Source of the DNA: Ralstonia soli
GTDB taxonomy: Bacteria; Pseudomonadota; Gammaproteobacteria; Burkholderiales; Burkholderiaceae
Length of the DNA stretch: 64,000 bases
NCBI RefSeq assembly: GCF_023955655.1
Contig: NZ_JAMXHT010000001.1
Coordinates: forward strand, 682,001-746,000
Reading direction: 5' to 3'
The notes beneath the pieces are model-generated. The model was given only the letters and a program-made list of their open reading frames with translations. It made no database searches and was not told the origin of the DNA. Made by a program: the position numbers and the translations under genes. Numbering within the stretch: the first letter of the stretch is position 1; each line of letters starts with the position of its first letter. Shown here piece after piece: positions 18,976-27,414 of this stretch.

Positions 18976-20415
18976 ATGCTGATCTGGTTCGTCATTATTT
19001 ACTGGGTGATTTCGGTCGGGATCGGCCTGTGGGCTGCGCTGCGTGTGCGCGACACGGCTGACTTTGCAGTGGCCGGCCGCGGCCTGCCGTTCTATGTCGT
19101 GACCGCCACGGTGTTTGCCACCTGGTTTGGGTCCGAGACGGTGCTTGGCATTCCTTCCGTGTTTCTCAAGGAGGGCCTGCACGGCGTGGTGGCTGATCCG
19201 TTCGGCTCCTCCCTGTGCCTGATCCTCGTGGGCCTGTTTTTCGCCCGGCCGCTGTATCGGATGAACCTGCTCACCATCGGCGATTTTTACCGCAACCGCT
19301 TCGGCCGTCTGGCCGAGGTGCTGACCACGCTGTGCATCGTCGTGTCGTACCTGGGTTGGGTGGCGGCGCAGATCAAGGCGCTGGGCCTCGTCTTCTACAC
19401 CGTATCGGACGGCGCGCTGTCGCAGGAAACCGGCATGATGATCGGCGCGGCCAGCGTGCTGGTGTACACGCTGTTTGGCGGCATGTGGTCGGTGGCGGTG
19501 ACGGACTTCATCCAGATGATCATCATTGTGATCGGCATGATGTACATCGGCTGGGAAGTCTCTGGCCAGGCCGGCGGCGTGAGCACGGTGGTGGCACACG
19601 CGGCGGCATCGGGCAAGTTCTCGTTCTGGCCGGCGTTCAACCCGATCGAGGTGATTGGCTTTGTGACCGCGTGGATCACCATGATGCTGGGTTCCATCCC
19701 GCAGCAGGACGTGTTCCAGCGCGTTACCTCTTCGCGCACCGAGCGCATTGCCGGCACGGCGTCGGTGCTGGGTGGCGTGCTGTACTTCCTGTTCGCCTTC
19801 ATCCCGATGTTCCTGGCGTATTCGGCCACCCTGATCGACCCGGCGATGGTGGAGAAGTACATCAACACCGATTCGCAGCTGATCCTGCCGCAACTCGTGC
19901 TGCAACACGCGCCGCTGATCGCGCAGGTGATGTTCTTCGGCGCGCTGCTCTCGGCCATCAAGAGCTGCGCGAGCGCGACGCTGCTGGCGCCGTCCGTGAC
20001 CTTTGCCGAGAACGTGCTGCGCCCGCTGCTGCCGCGCATGGATGACCGCCGTTTCCTGCGCGTGATGCAGGCCGTGGTGCTGGTCTTCACGGTGCTGGTG
20101 ACGCTGTTTGCGCTGAACTCGCACCTGTCGATCTTCCACATGGTCGAGAACGCCTACAAGGTGACGCTGGTGGCCGCCTTCGTGCCGCTGGCCTTCGGCC
20201 TGTTCTGGAAGCGCGCGACGAAGCAGGGCGGCCTGCTGGCCATCGTTGTAGGCCTGGTGGCCTGGATCTGGTGCGAGGTCTTCATGCCAGAAGCGATGTT
20301 CCCGCCACAATTGGTCGGCCTGTTGGCCAGCCTGGGTGCGATGGTCCTCGGCTCGCTCGGGCCACAGTGGATCGAAAACCGCGCCCCGACCACCAAGGCA
20401 GCCACCCAGGCCTGA
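18976..20415 (+). CDS. Sodium:solute symporter (SSS family)
   Basis: A 479-residue inner-membrane carrier with about 13 predicted helices, starting with MLIWFVIIYWVISVGIGLW. SSS marks include the segment DFAVAGRGLPFYVVTATVFA with WFGSETVLG after TM2, the central ALGLVFYTVSDG, AVTDFIQMIIIVIGMMY, and GSIPQQDVFQRVTSSRTER in the core. Members import sugars, amino acids, organic acids or pantothenate with Na+; the substrate cannot be fixed from sequence alone. The start at 18976 is chosen because the upstream extension (from 18847) is not hydrophobic and lies over the TATAAT box. Confidence 0.9.
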   Translation: MLIWFVIIYWVISVGIGLWAALRVRDTADFAVAGRGLPFYVVTATVFATWFGSETVLGIPSVFLKEGLHGVVADPFGSSLCLILVGLFFARPLYRMNLLTIGDFYRNRFGRLAEVLTTLCIVVSYLGWVAAQIKALGLVFYTVSDGALSQETGMMIGAASVLVYTLFGGMWSVAVTDFIQMIIIVIGMMYIGWEVSGQAGGVSTVVAHAAASGKFSFWPAFNPIEVIGFVTAWITMMLGSIPQQDVFQRVTSSRTERIAGTASVLGGVLYFLFAFIPMFLAYSATLIDPAMVEKYINTDSQLILPQLVLQHAPLIAQVMFFGALLSAIKSCASATLLAPSVTFAENVLRPLLPRMDDRRFLRVMQAVVLVFTVLVTLFALNSHLSIFHMVENAYKVTLVAAFVPLAFGLFWKRATKQGGLLAIVVGLVAWIWCEVFMPEAMFPPQLVGLLASLGAMVLGSLGPQWIENRAPTTKAATQA

Positions 20416-20521
20416 CCGCGCGGGGGTGCGCATCGGACGGCGAAATGCACGGTGTGCCACTTTGTGGCGCGCCGCCATCGCCGGCGCCGAATCTGCGGTC
20501 GGGAATTCCCTCAAAAGGGTT

Positions 20522-20527
20522 TATAAT
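20522..20527 (+). promoter_or_regulatory. Candidate -10 box for the FmdB/DUF502/aspS run
   Basis: An exact TATAAT lies about 158 bases before the FmdB start, in the otherwise featureless 20416-20684 gap. The -35 match (about 20499-20504) is poor, so this is tentative. The gap has no long ORF that looks coding. Confidence 0.4.
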
Positions 20528-20684
20528 TCAAGGCTTTGCGCGACAGCACTCGCCAAATGTGCTTGTACTGTGCGCGTCTGCCCCGATCTTCCATGAGCCC
20601 GTGCGTGCTGCGCGCCATGTTCGTGGTTTGCGCGGGCACTCCAACCGTTTTCTCGAATCTCGTTTGTTTCAGGGTGAGGACACC

Positions 20685-21029
20685 ATGCCGATCTATGCTT
20701 ATCGATGCGACGCCTGCGGCCACGCCAAGGATGTGCTGCAGAAGATGAGCGACGCGCCGCTGACGGATTGCCCGGCCTGCGGCGCGCCGGCGTTCAAGAA
20801 GCAGCTGACCGCTGCGGGCTTCCAGCTCAAGGGTTCGGGCTGGTATGTGACCGACTTCCGCGGCGGTTCAGGCGGTACGTCGGCGGCCGGCACGGCAGCC
20901 AAGACGGATGCCGCTGCGCCTGCTGCCGCAGCACCGGCCGCTTCGTCCGACAGCGCATCGTCCACTGCCAGCGCGTCCAGCACGCCGGCGGCGTCCGGGG
21001 GTTGCGGCACGTCGTGCGCGTGCCACTGA
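20685..21029 (+). CDS. FmdB-family zinc-ribbon protein
   Basis: A 114-residue small protein. The first about 55 residues are the FmdB zinc ribbon, with two CxxC pairs in MPIYAYRCDACGHA and DCPACGAP and the conserved GFQLKGSGWYVTDFR. The rest is an Ala/Ser-rich tail ending GGCGTSCACH. FmdB-type ribbons are putative regulators of unproved function. The start is fixed by AGGGTGAGG upstream of ATG 20685. It is followed by DUF502 and aspS, an order I recall as conserved in beta-proteobacteria. Confidence 0.92.
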   Translation: MPIYAYRCDACGHAKDVLQKMSDAPLTDCPACGAPAFKKQLTAAGFQLKGSGWYVTDFRGGSGGTSAAGTAAKTDAAAPAAAAPAASSDSASSTASASSTPAASGGCGTSCACH

Positions 21030-21059
21030 TCCATCGTTGATATCTCGGCCCATCGCTCC

Positions 21060-21797
21060 ATGAAACAGAAAACCAGCGCACTCAAGACATGGTTCCTGAC
21101 CGGTCTTCTGGTGCTTGTCCCGCTTGCGATCACGCTGTGGGTGCTGTCGCTCATCATCGGCACGATGGACCAGAGCCTGGCGCTGCTGCCGTCAGCCTGG
21201 CAGCCGGATCAGCTGTTCGGCATGCGCATCCCCGGCGTGGGCGCGATTCTCACGCTGGCGTTCATCCTGATCGTCGGCGTGGCCGCGCACAACTTCATCG
21301 GCCAGAAGCTGGTGCTGTGGTGGGAAGCGGTGCTGGGCCGCATCCCTGTGGTCGGCCCGATCTATTCGAGCGTGAAGCAGGTGTCGGACACGCTGCTGTC
21401 GTCCAATGGCAATGCGTTCCGCAAGGCGCTGCTGGTGCAGTATCCGCGCGAAGGTTCATGGACGATCGCCTTCCTGACCGGCCGCCCCGGCGGTGATGTC
21501 GAAAACCACCTGCAGGGCGAGTACGTCAGCGTGTACGTGCCGACCACGCCGAACCCGACATCGGGCTTCTTCCTGATGATGCCCAAGGCCGACACCATCG
21601 AGCTGGACATGACGGTGGATGCGGCGCTCAAGTACATCGTATCGATGGGGGTGGTGGCACCCGAAACGCTGCCGCGCCGCATGGACCCGCCCGATGCAAC
21701 GCCAGAAACGGAGGACCGGTCGCCGGCAAGCATGCCGCGCGACCCTTCGAATCCGACCGCGCTGCCCGATGGCGGCGGCGCTGTTTCAGCTCCGTAA
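21060..21797 (+). CDS. DUF502 family membrane protein
   Basis: A 245-residue inner-membrane protein with two N-terminal helices (about 10-33, LKTWFLTGLLVLVPLAITLWVL; about 60-80, GAILTLAFILIVGVAAHNFIG) and then the DUF502 core (RIPVVGPIYSSVKQVSDTLL, FRKALLVQYPREGSW, VFVPTTPNPTSGFF-like segment, LKYIVSMGVV). The C-terminal about 35 residues are Pro/Asp/Ser-rich and disordered. No function is established. It lies between the FmdB ribbon and aspS. Confidence 0.9.
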   Translation: MKQKTSALKTWFLTGLLVLVPLAITLWVLSLIIGTMDQSLALLPSAWQPDQLFGMRIPGVGAILTLAFILIVGVAAHNFIGQKLVLWWEAVLGRIPVVGPIYSSVKQVSDTLLSSNGNAFRKALLVQYPREGSWTIAFLTGRPGGDVENHLQGEYVSVYVPTTPNPTSGFFLMMPKADTIELDMTVDAALKYIVSMGVVAPETLPRRMDPPDATPETEDRSPASMPRDPSNPTALPDGGGAVSAP

Positions 21798-21903
21798 AGC
21801 CCCTTAAAGCCATCTGGCCGGTAGCGCGAGTCAACCGTTCCGGCCTCGATCAACTTTCACGCGCGACGCTCTGTTGGCGGCGCGCTTCGCGGAAAACCAC
21901 AAC

Positions 21904-23730
21904 ATGCAAATGCGTACTCAATACTGCGGTCAGGTCACCGAACAACTGCTCGGCCAGAGCGTCACGCTGTCGGGCTGGGCCCATCGCCGTCGCGACCATG
22001 GCGGCGTGATCTTCATCGACCTGCGTGACCGTGAAGGCCTGGTGCAGGTCGTGTGCGACCCGGACCGCCCGGAGATGTTCAAGGTGGCCGAAGGCGTGCG
22101 CAACGAGTTCTGCCTGCAGGTGAAGGGCGTTGTGCGCGCCCGCCCGGAAGGCACCACCAACGCCAACCTCGCCAGCGGCAAGGTCGAGGTGCTGTGCCAC
22201 GAGCTGACGGTGCTCAACGCCTCCGTCACGCCGCCGTTCCAGCTGGATGACGACAACCTGTCGGAAACCACGCGCCTGACGCACCGCGTGCTGGACCTGC
22301 GCCGCCCGCAGATGCAATACAACCTGCGCCTGCGCTACAAGGTGGCGATGGAAGTGCGCAAGTACCTGGACGACAAGGGCTTCATCGACATCGAAACGCC
22401 GATGCTGACCAAGAGCACGCCCGAAGGCGCGCGCGATTACCTCGTGCCCTCGCGTGTGAACGCCGGCCAGTTCTTCGCGCTGCCGCAATCGCCGCAGCTC
22501 TTCAAGCAGATGCTGATGGTGTCGGGCTTCGACCGCTACTACCAGATCACCAAGTGCTTCCGCGACGAAGACCTGCGCGCTGACCGCCAGCCCGAATTCA
22601 CCCAGATCGACTGCGAAACGTCGTTCCTGACCGAGCAGGAAATCCGCGACCTGTTTGAAGAGATGATCCGCACGGTGTTCAAGAACACCATGTCGGTGGA
22701 GCTGGATGCCAAGTTCCCGGTGATGGAATTCCGCGAGGCGATGGCCCGCTTCGGTTCGGACAAGCCGGACCTGCGCGTGAAGCTGGAATTCACCGAGCTG
22801 ACCGACGCCATGAAGGACGTCGACTTCAAGGTGTTCTCGGCTGCAGCCAACGCCGAAGGCGGTCGCGTGGTGGCACTGCGCGTGCCGGGCGGTGCGGCGC
22901 TGTCGCGTGGCGATATCGACGCCTACGGCAAGTTCGTCGAAATCTACGGCGCCAAGGGCCTGGCCTGGATCAAGGTCAACGAAGTGGCCAAGGGCCGCGA
23001 CGGCCTGCAATCGCCGATCGTGAAGAACCTGCACGACGCGGCCATCGCCGAGATCCTCAAGCGCAGCGGCGCGCAGGATGGCGACATCCTGTTCTTCGGT
23101 GCCGACCGCGCCAAGGTGGTGAACGACGCTATGGGCGCGCTGCGCTTGAAGATCGGTCACTCCGACTTCGCCAAGGCCAACGGCCTGTTTGAAGACGTCT
23201 GGAAACCGCTGTGGGTGGTCGACTTCCCGATGTTCGAGTACGACGAGGAAGACGCCCGCTGGGTTGCCATGCACCACCCGTTCACGAGCCCGAAGGACGA
23301 GCACCTGGAATACCTGGAAACCGATCCGGGCAAGTGCGTCGCCAAGGCGTATGACATGGTGCTCAACGGCTGGGAAATTGGTGGCGGTTCGGTGCGTATC
23401 TATCGCGAAGACGTGCAGAGCAAGGTGTTCCGCGCCCTGAAGATCGGCGAGGAAGAAGCGCGTGCCAAGTTCGGCTTCCTGCTCGATGCGCTGCAATACG
23501 GCGCGCCCCCGCACGGCGGCATCGCCTTCGGCCTGGACCGCGTTGTCACGATGATGGCCGGTGCTGACTCGATCCGTGACGTGATCGCCTTCCCGAAGAC
23601 GCAGCGCGCACAGGATCTGCTCACGCAGGCTCCGAGCGCGGTCGACGAGAAGCAATTGCGCGAACTGCACATCCGCCTGCGTGCCGCCGAGGCCAAGGTG
23701 GCTGCACCGACGGCTGCAACGACGGCCTGA
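21904..23730 (+). CDS. aspS: Aspartyl-tRNA synthetase
   Basis: Class IIb synthetase charging tRNA-Asp, 608 residues, as usual for the bacterial-type enzyme with the GAD insertion. Visible parts: the N-terminal OB-fold anticodon-binding domain ([23 protein letters not shown]), motif 2 ([27 protein letters not shown] shortened), the GAD domain (about 290-420), and motif 3 [16 protein letters not shown]. The ATG at 21904 (MQMRTQYCG) is chosen over the TTG at 21874. Whether the enzyme is tRNA-discriminating cannot be told here. A strong terminator follows. Confidence 0.97.
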   Translation: MQMRTQYCGQVTEQLLGQSVTLSGWAHRRRDHGGVIFIDLRDREGLVQVVCDPDRPEMFKVAEGVRNEFCLQVKGVVRARPEGTTNANLASGKVEVLCHELTVLNASVTPPFQLDDDNLSETTRLTHRVLDLRRPQMQYNLRLRYKVAMEVRKYLDDKGFIDIETPMLTKSTPEGARDYLVPSRVNAGQFFALPQSPQLFKQMLMVSGFDRYYQITKCFRDEDLRADRQPEFTQIDCETSFLTEQEIRDLFEEMIRTVFKNTMSVELDAKFPVMEFREAMARFGSDKPDLRVKLEFTELTDAMKDVDFKVFSAAANAEGGRVVALRVPGGAALSRGDIDAYGKFVEIYGAKGLAWIKVNEVAKGRDGLQSPIVKNLHDAAIAEILKRSGAQDGDILFFGADRAKVVNDAMGALRLKIGHSDFAKANGLFEDVWKPLWVVDFPMFEYDEEDARWVAMHHPFTSPKDEHLEYLETDPGKCVAKAYDMVLNGWEIGGGSVRIYREDVQSKVFRALKIGEEEARAKFGFLLDALQYGAPPHGGIAFGLDRVVTMMAGADSIRDVIAFPKTQRAQDLLTQAPSAVDEKQLRELHIRLRAAEAKVAAPTAATTA

Positions 23731-23751
23731 TCGTCGCTGCTAACGCTGCAC

Positions 23752-23793
23752 AACAAACCGCGCCGACCCGCAAGGGCGGCGCGGTTTGTTTTT
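23752..23793 (+). terminator. Intrinsic terminator after aspS
   Basis: A perfect 14-bp stem (AACAAACCGCGCCG / CGGCGCGGTTTGTT) with an 11-base loop runs into TTTTT. Confidence 0.93.
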
Positions 23794-23880
23794 GGGCGTA
23801 TGCAACAAGCGGGAACATTGCGTGCTAAACCGAATCTTTCGTTTCTGTCACGTTGGGTGACAACGAAGGAGGATGTTGAG

Positions 23881-24741
23881 ATGGAATTCATCGACTTTGC
23901 GCGCACGTGGGTGGCCGCACACGCCGAGCTGTTGCTGACCTGGCTGATTGTCGCGCTGGTGGTGATAAGCCTGGCCTGGATCGAGATGCGCCGCGCCACC
24001 CGTCGCGCCGCCCGGGCCATGACCGAGGCGGTGGCCACGACCGTCGCGGCTTGCGTGCCCGACATTGCTGCTGCGGCGCAGAGTGCGCATCCGGCCACAC
24101 CCGCATCGGCATCGTCCTTGCACTTGACCGAGGCCATGCGCGCGCTGGGGCACTTGTCGGCGGAGCGGATGCATTGGCTGCACGCCGTCGCCAATCTTCG
24201 CCTGCCGGACACCGCGTTGCCGCCGGCCGCGCCCGGTGCGCCTGTGCATCCGCTCGTGTATGACACGCCACGCCCACTGGCCGAGGCGCATCTGGCGGCC
24301 GAGCACCGCTTTGCCGACCACGCGCGCGTGTTGCAGGCCGAGCGGCGTGCGCTCCAAGCGCTGGAAACCGCCGAGCGCGAGGGCGCCAGCGAGCTGCATC
24401 GCATCGAGCGTGAAACGTCTGCCATCGTGGAGCGCTTCGACCAGGCCAACGCGCAGTCGCAGCAGACCGATGTGCAGCGCTTCCTCATCCAGAAATTCAA
24501 CACACTCGGCAATCGCGAGCGCGAACTGACCGCGCAGCTCGCTGCGCTGCGTCAACAATTGGCCGAGCGTACGGAAGCGCTGTGGGCACAATCGCAACGC
24601 GCGGCCGAAGACTACGCCGCGATGCTTGACCCGCTACTGGCGGTGGCGCGCCGCGAGCTTGGCCACGAGACCGCCGTCGACGAAACAGCGTTGTGGCTCG
24701 CACGCACGCGCACCGGCCAGGGCGCGCTACGGGCAGGTTGA
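23881..24741 (+). CDS. Unknown membrane-anchored coiled-coil protein
   Basis: A 286-residue protein I do not recognise. A very strong AAGGAGG lies before ATG 23881, which decides the start. One N-terminal helix (about 14-34, AELLLTWLIVALVVISLAWIE) should anchor it in the inner membrane. An Ala-rich segment follows, then a long charged helical region (about 140-265) with heptad-like Leu/Ala spacing (AEHRFADHARVLQAERRALQ, RERELTAQLAALRQQLAERT). No catalytic motif is seen. It lies between the aspS terminator and nudB, with no obvious functional partner. Related proteins likely occur in other Burkholderiales, but that cannot be shown here. Confidence 0.8.
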   Translation: MEFIDFARTWVAAHAELLLTWLIVALVVISLAWIEMRRATRRAARAMTEAVATTVAACVPDIAAAAQSAHPATPASASSLHLTEAMRALGHLSAERMHWLHAVANLRLPDTALPPAAPGAPVHPLVYDTPRPLAEAHLAAEHRFADHARVLQAERRALQALETAEREGASELHRIERETSAIVERFDQANAQSQQTDVQRFLIQKFNTLGNRERELTAQLAALRQQLAERTEALWAQSQRAAEDYAAMLDPLLAVARRELGHETAVDETALWLARTRTGQGALRAG

Positions 24742-24843
24742 TTGCCGCGGCATGGCGGCGCCCATGGCGGGCGATGAACATCGCGGTGGCACGCTTCTGG
24801 CTGCGGTAAGCTATGGCCTTACCGCGCGTTCGCGCCGCTCATC

Positions 24844-24873
24844 GCAACACCTAGCAACACGTAGCAACACGCT
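24844..24873 (+). repeat. Three tandem 10-bp repeats before nudB
   Basis: GCAACACCTA, GCAACACGTA and GCAACACGCT lie head to tail and end four bases before the nudB ATG (24878), where a Shine-Dalgarno would be expected. Confidence 0.85.
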
Positions 24874-24877
24874 CGCC

Positions 24878-25363
24878 ATGTCTCACAAGATCCCCGTCTC
24901 CGTACTCGTCGTCATCCACACGCCAGACCTGCACGTGTTGGTGATGGAGCGGGCGGATCATCCGGGCTTCTGGCAATCCGTCACCGGCAGCTGCGACGCG
25001 CTGGATGAGCCCCTGGCCGACACGGCCCGTCGCGAGGTGCAGGAGGAAACCGGCATCGACACGGCCCGGCATCATCTGATCGACTGGGGCCACCACATCG
25101 AATACGACATCTACCCGCGCTGGCGGCACCGCTACGCGCCGGGCGTCACGCGCAACACCGAGCACTGGTTCGGCTTGCTGGTGAGCGGCAAGGTGCCGGT
25201 GCGGCTGGCGCCGCGCGAGCATCTGCAGGCCGAATGGCTGCCCTACGAGGATGCTGCAGCACGCTGCTTCTCGCGCAGCAACGCCGAGGCCATCCTGCAA
25301 TTGCCCGAACGCCTGGCTGCTTACAACGCCCGCCAGGCAGCGCTGACAAAGGACCAAGTCTGA
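24878..25363 (+). CDS. nudB: NudB-like Nudix hydrolase (dihydroneopterin triphosphate diphosphatase)
   Basis: A 161-residue Nudix enzyme. The Nudix box is at about 37-60, GSCDALDEPLADTARREVQEETGI in two parts (GSCDALDE then REVQEETGI), fitting the GX5EX7REUXEEXGU pattern. The start SHKIPVSVLVVIH and NTEHWFGL resemble NudB, which removes pyrophosphate from dihydroneopterin triphosphate in folate synthesis. The gene order aspS...nudB also occurs in E. coli (aspS-nudB), supporting the call. The Shine-Dalgarno is weak; tandem repeats occupy the leader. Confidence 0.9.
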   Translation: MSHKIPVSVLVVIHTPDLHVLVMERADHPGFWQSVTGSCDALDEPLADTARREVQEETGIDTARHHLIDWGHHIEYDIYPRWRHRYAPGVTRNTEHWFGLLVSGKVPVRLAPREHLQAEWLPYEDAAARCFSRSNAEAILQLPERLAAYNARQAALTKDQV

Positions 25364-25364
25364 C

Positions 25365-26111
25365 ATGCTGCGCTTGCGCGTCGCCACCTACAACATCCAC
25401 AAGGGCGTGACGGGCATTGCGCGGCGTGTGCGCGTGCATGACGTGCGGCAGGGCCTGCACACCATGGACGCCGACATCGTCTTTCTGCAGGAAGTGCAGG
25501 ACCGCAACGACCGCCTGGTCGCTGCCGAGCTGTTCGACCCGAACTACACGCAGCTGCGTTACCTGGCGACCGACGTCTACCCGCACAGCGTCTACGGCCG
25601 CAATGCTGTGTACGAGCACGGGCACCACGGCAACGCCATCCTGTCGCGCTTTCCGATCCTGCTGTCGGAGAACCTCGATATCTCCGACCACCGCTTCGAG
25701 CAGCGCGGCCTGCTGCATGCGGTGACCGACCTCGGCTTTGGCGAGGTGCATCTGCTGTGCGCGCACTTCGGGTTGTTCGCACGCAGCCGGCTGCGGCAGG
25801 CCGAGGCCCTGATCGACCGCGTGCGCTCGGTGGTCCCGAAGGATGCGCCACTCGTGGTGGCGGGGGATTTCAACGATTGGAACAACCGCCTGGACCGCTA
25901 CATCTGCCAGGCGCTGGGTGCCACCGAAGTGGCTGACAAGGCGGCCGATGCGCGCCCCCTGCGCACCTTCCCGAGTCACATGCCGTGGCTGCGGCTCGAT
26001 CGCATCTACGTGCGCGGCTTCGACATCGAACGCGCGCATGCGCTGACCGGCCGCGAGTGGGCGCAACGCTCTGATCACGTGCCCCTGCTGGCCGAACTGG
26101 CCCACCCATGA
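25365..26111 (+). CDS. Endonuclease/exonuclease/phosphatase family protein (YbhP-like)
   Basis: A 248-residue metal-dependent phosphodiesterase-type fold. EEP motifs: TYNIHKGV (Asn), FLQEVQDR (metal-binding Glu), AGDFNDWNN (Asp/Asn) and RSDHVPLLAEL (terminal Asp-His). It begins two bases after the nudB stop and overlaps clsB by ATGA. The YbhP-ClsB pairing is also found in E. coli (ybhP-clsB), so the two are probably functionally linked in lipid metabolism, though YbhP has no proved substrate. Confidence 0.92.
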   Translation: MLRLRVATYNIHKGVTGIARRVRVHDVRQGLHTMDADIVFLQEVQDRNDRLVAAELFDPNYTQLRYLATDVYPHSVYGRNAVYEHGHHGNAILSRFPILLSENLDISDHRFEQRGLLHAVTDLGFGEVHLLCAHFGLFARSRLRQAEALIDRVRSVVPKDAPLVVAGDFNDWNNRLDRYICQALGATEVADKAADARPLRTFPSHMPWLRLDRIYVRGFDIERAHALTGREWAQRSDHVPLLAELAHP

Positions 26112-27376
26112 GGGTCGTGCGCGATGCGGGTCCGCTGCGCTCCGAGTGGCGGCGGGGCAAGCCGCTGCCGGGCAACGACGTCGACCTGCTGTGCGGCGGG
26201 GCCGAGTTCTTTCCTGCCCTGATCGAAGCCATCGACGCGGCACAACGCCGTGTGGCCATCGAAACTTACATCTACACCGACGATGCCACCGCGCGCAGCG
26301 TGACCGAGGCGCTCGTGCGCGCGGCACGCCGCGGCGTGGAGGTCCACCTGACCATCGATGGTTTCGGCACCGGCGTGCTGCCTGCCGATATCGTCGCGAT
26401 GCTCGATGCCGCAGGCGTGGCCTTGCGCATCTATCGGCCGGTGCGCGGCTTTCGGCTGCGGCGCCGTTACCTGCGAAGGCTGCATCGCAAGATCGCCGTC
26501 ATCGATGACGGCGTCGCGTTTGTCGGCGGCATCAACATCATCGACGACCTCAACCACGCGCCGTTCAACGGCACCGCGCTGGGGCCGCGCTACGACTTTG
26601 CCATGCGGGTGCGTGGGCCGCTGGTCGCGCAGATCGCGCTGACGGTCGATCGGCTGTGGTGGCAGATGGGCGTGCGCGCCGGCATGCGCGAGGTGGGGGT
26701 GACGGGTGTGGCCGCCGATTTTCCGGTGATCACCGACACGCCGCGGCCCCGCCATCGCGGGGCGTCCGGGCGCGAAAGCGAACGTGCGCCGGGCACGGTG
26801 TTGGCCTCGCTGGTGCTGCGCGACAACGTGCGCAACCGCCGCGCGATCGAGCGCGAATACCTGCGCGCGCTAGGCACGGCACGGCACGAGGTGATCATTG
26901 CCAACGCGTACTTTCTGCCCGGTGTGCGCTTCATGCGCGCACTGGCAGCGTGCCGGCGCCGTGGCGTGCGCGTGCGCCTGTTGCTGCAGGGCCAGGTCGA
27001 ATACCGCTTGCAGCATTACGCGACGCGCTCGCTGTATCACTTGCTGCTGCGCGACGGTGTGGAGATCCACGAGTACACCGCCAGCTTCCTTCACGCCAAG
27101 GTGGCCGTCGTGGACGACCGCTGGGCCACGGTCGGTTCCAGCAACATCGATCCGTTCAGCTTGCTGCTCGCGCGCGAGGCCAACGTGGTCGCATGGGATG
27201 CCACCGTCGCCAACGAACTGCGTGGCGCGCTGGAAGATGCCATCGCCCATCATGCACGCCGCGTCCTGGCCGACGCGCATGCCGCGCGCCGCTGGTGGTG
27301 GCGCCTGGCCGACTGGTGCGCCTACCGGCTCGTTCGCCTCGGCGTGGTGATCAGCGGCCGCGCAGCACAGTATTAG
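26108..27376 (+). CDS. clsB: Cardiolipin synthase B
   Basis: A 422-residue phospholipase-D-superfamily enzyme that makes cardiolipin from phosphatidylglycerol in the inner membrane. Two HKD motifs are visible: HRKIAVIDDGVAFVGG at about 126-141 and HAKVAVVDDRWATVGSSNID at about 327-346. It lacks long N-terminal transmembrane helices, as ClsB does. The start overlaps the upstream stop, implying translational coupling with the YbhP-like gene. Confidence 0.94.
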   Translation: MRVVRDAGPLRSEWRRGKPLPGNDVDLLCGGAEFFPALIEAIDAAQRRVAIETYIYTDDATARSVTEALVRAARRGVEVHLTIDGFGTGVLPADIVAMLDAAGVALRIYRPVRGFRLRRRYLRRLHRKIAVIDDGVAFVGGINIIDDLNHAPFNGTALGPRYDFAMRVRGPLVAQIALTVDRLWWQMGVRAGMREVGVTGVAADFPVITDTPRPRHRGASGRESERAPGTVLASLVLRDNVRNRRAIEREYLRALGTARHEVIIANAYFLPGVRFMRALAACRRRGVRVRLLLQGQVEYRLQHYATRSLYHLLLRDGVEIHEYTASFLHAKVAVVDDRWATVGSSNIDPFSLLLAREANVVAWDATVANELRGALEDAIAHHARRVLADAHAARRWWWRLADWCAYRLVRLGVVISGRAAQY

Positions 27377-27414
27377 CTTTGCCCATCAGACAAAACAACG
27401 AAAACGGAGGAGAC

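Noticed and set aside
21850-23670. 606-codon minus-strand frame opposite aspS
   Set aside because: Same codon-bias artefact; aspS motifs are intact on the plus strand.
24803-24825. GCGGTAAG/CTTACCGC hairpin before nudB as a terminator
   Set aside because: No T run follows, and the sequence GCGGTAAGCTAT also occurs at 13251 inside a gene, so it is probably incidental.
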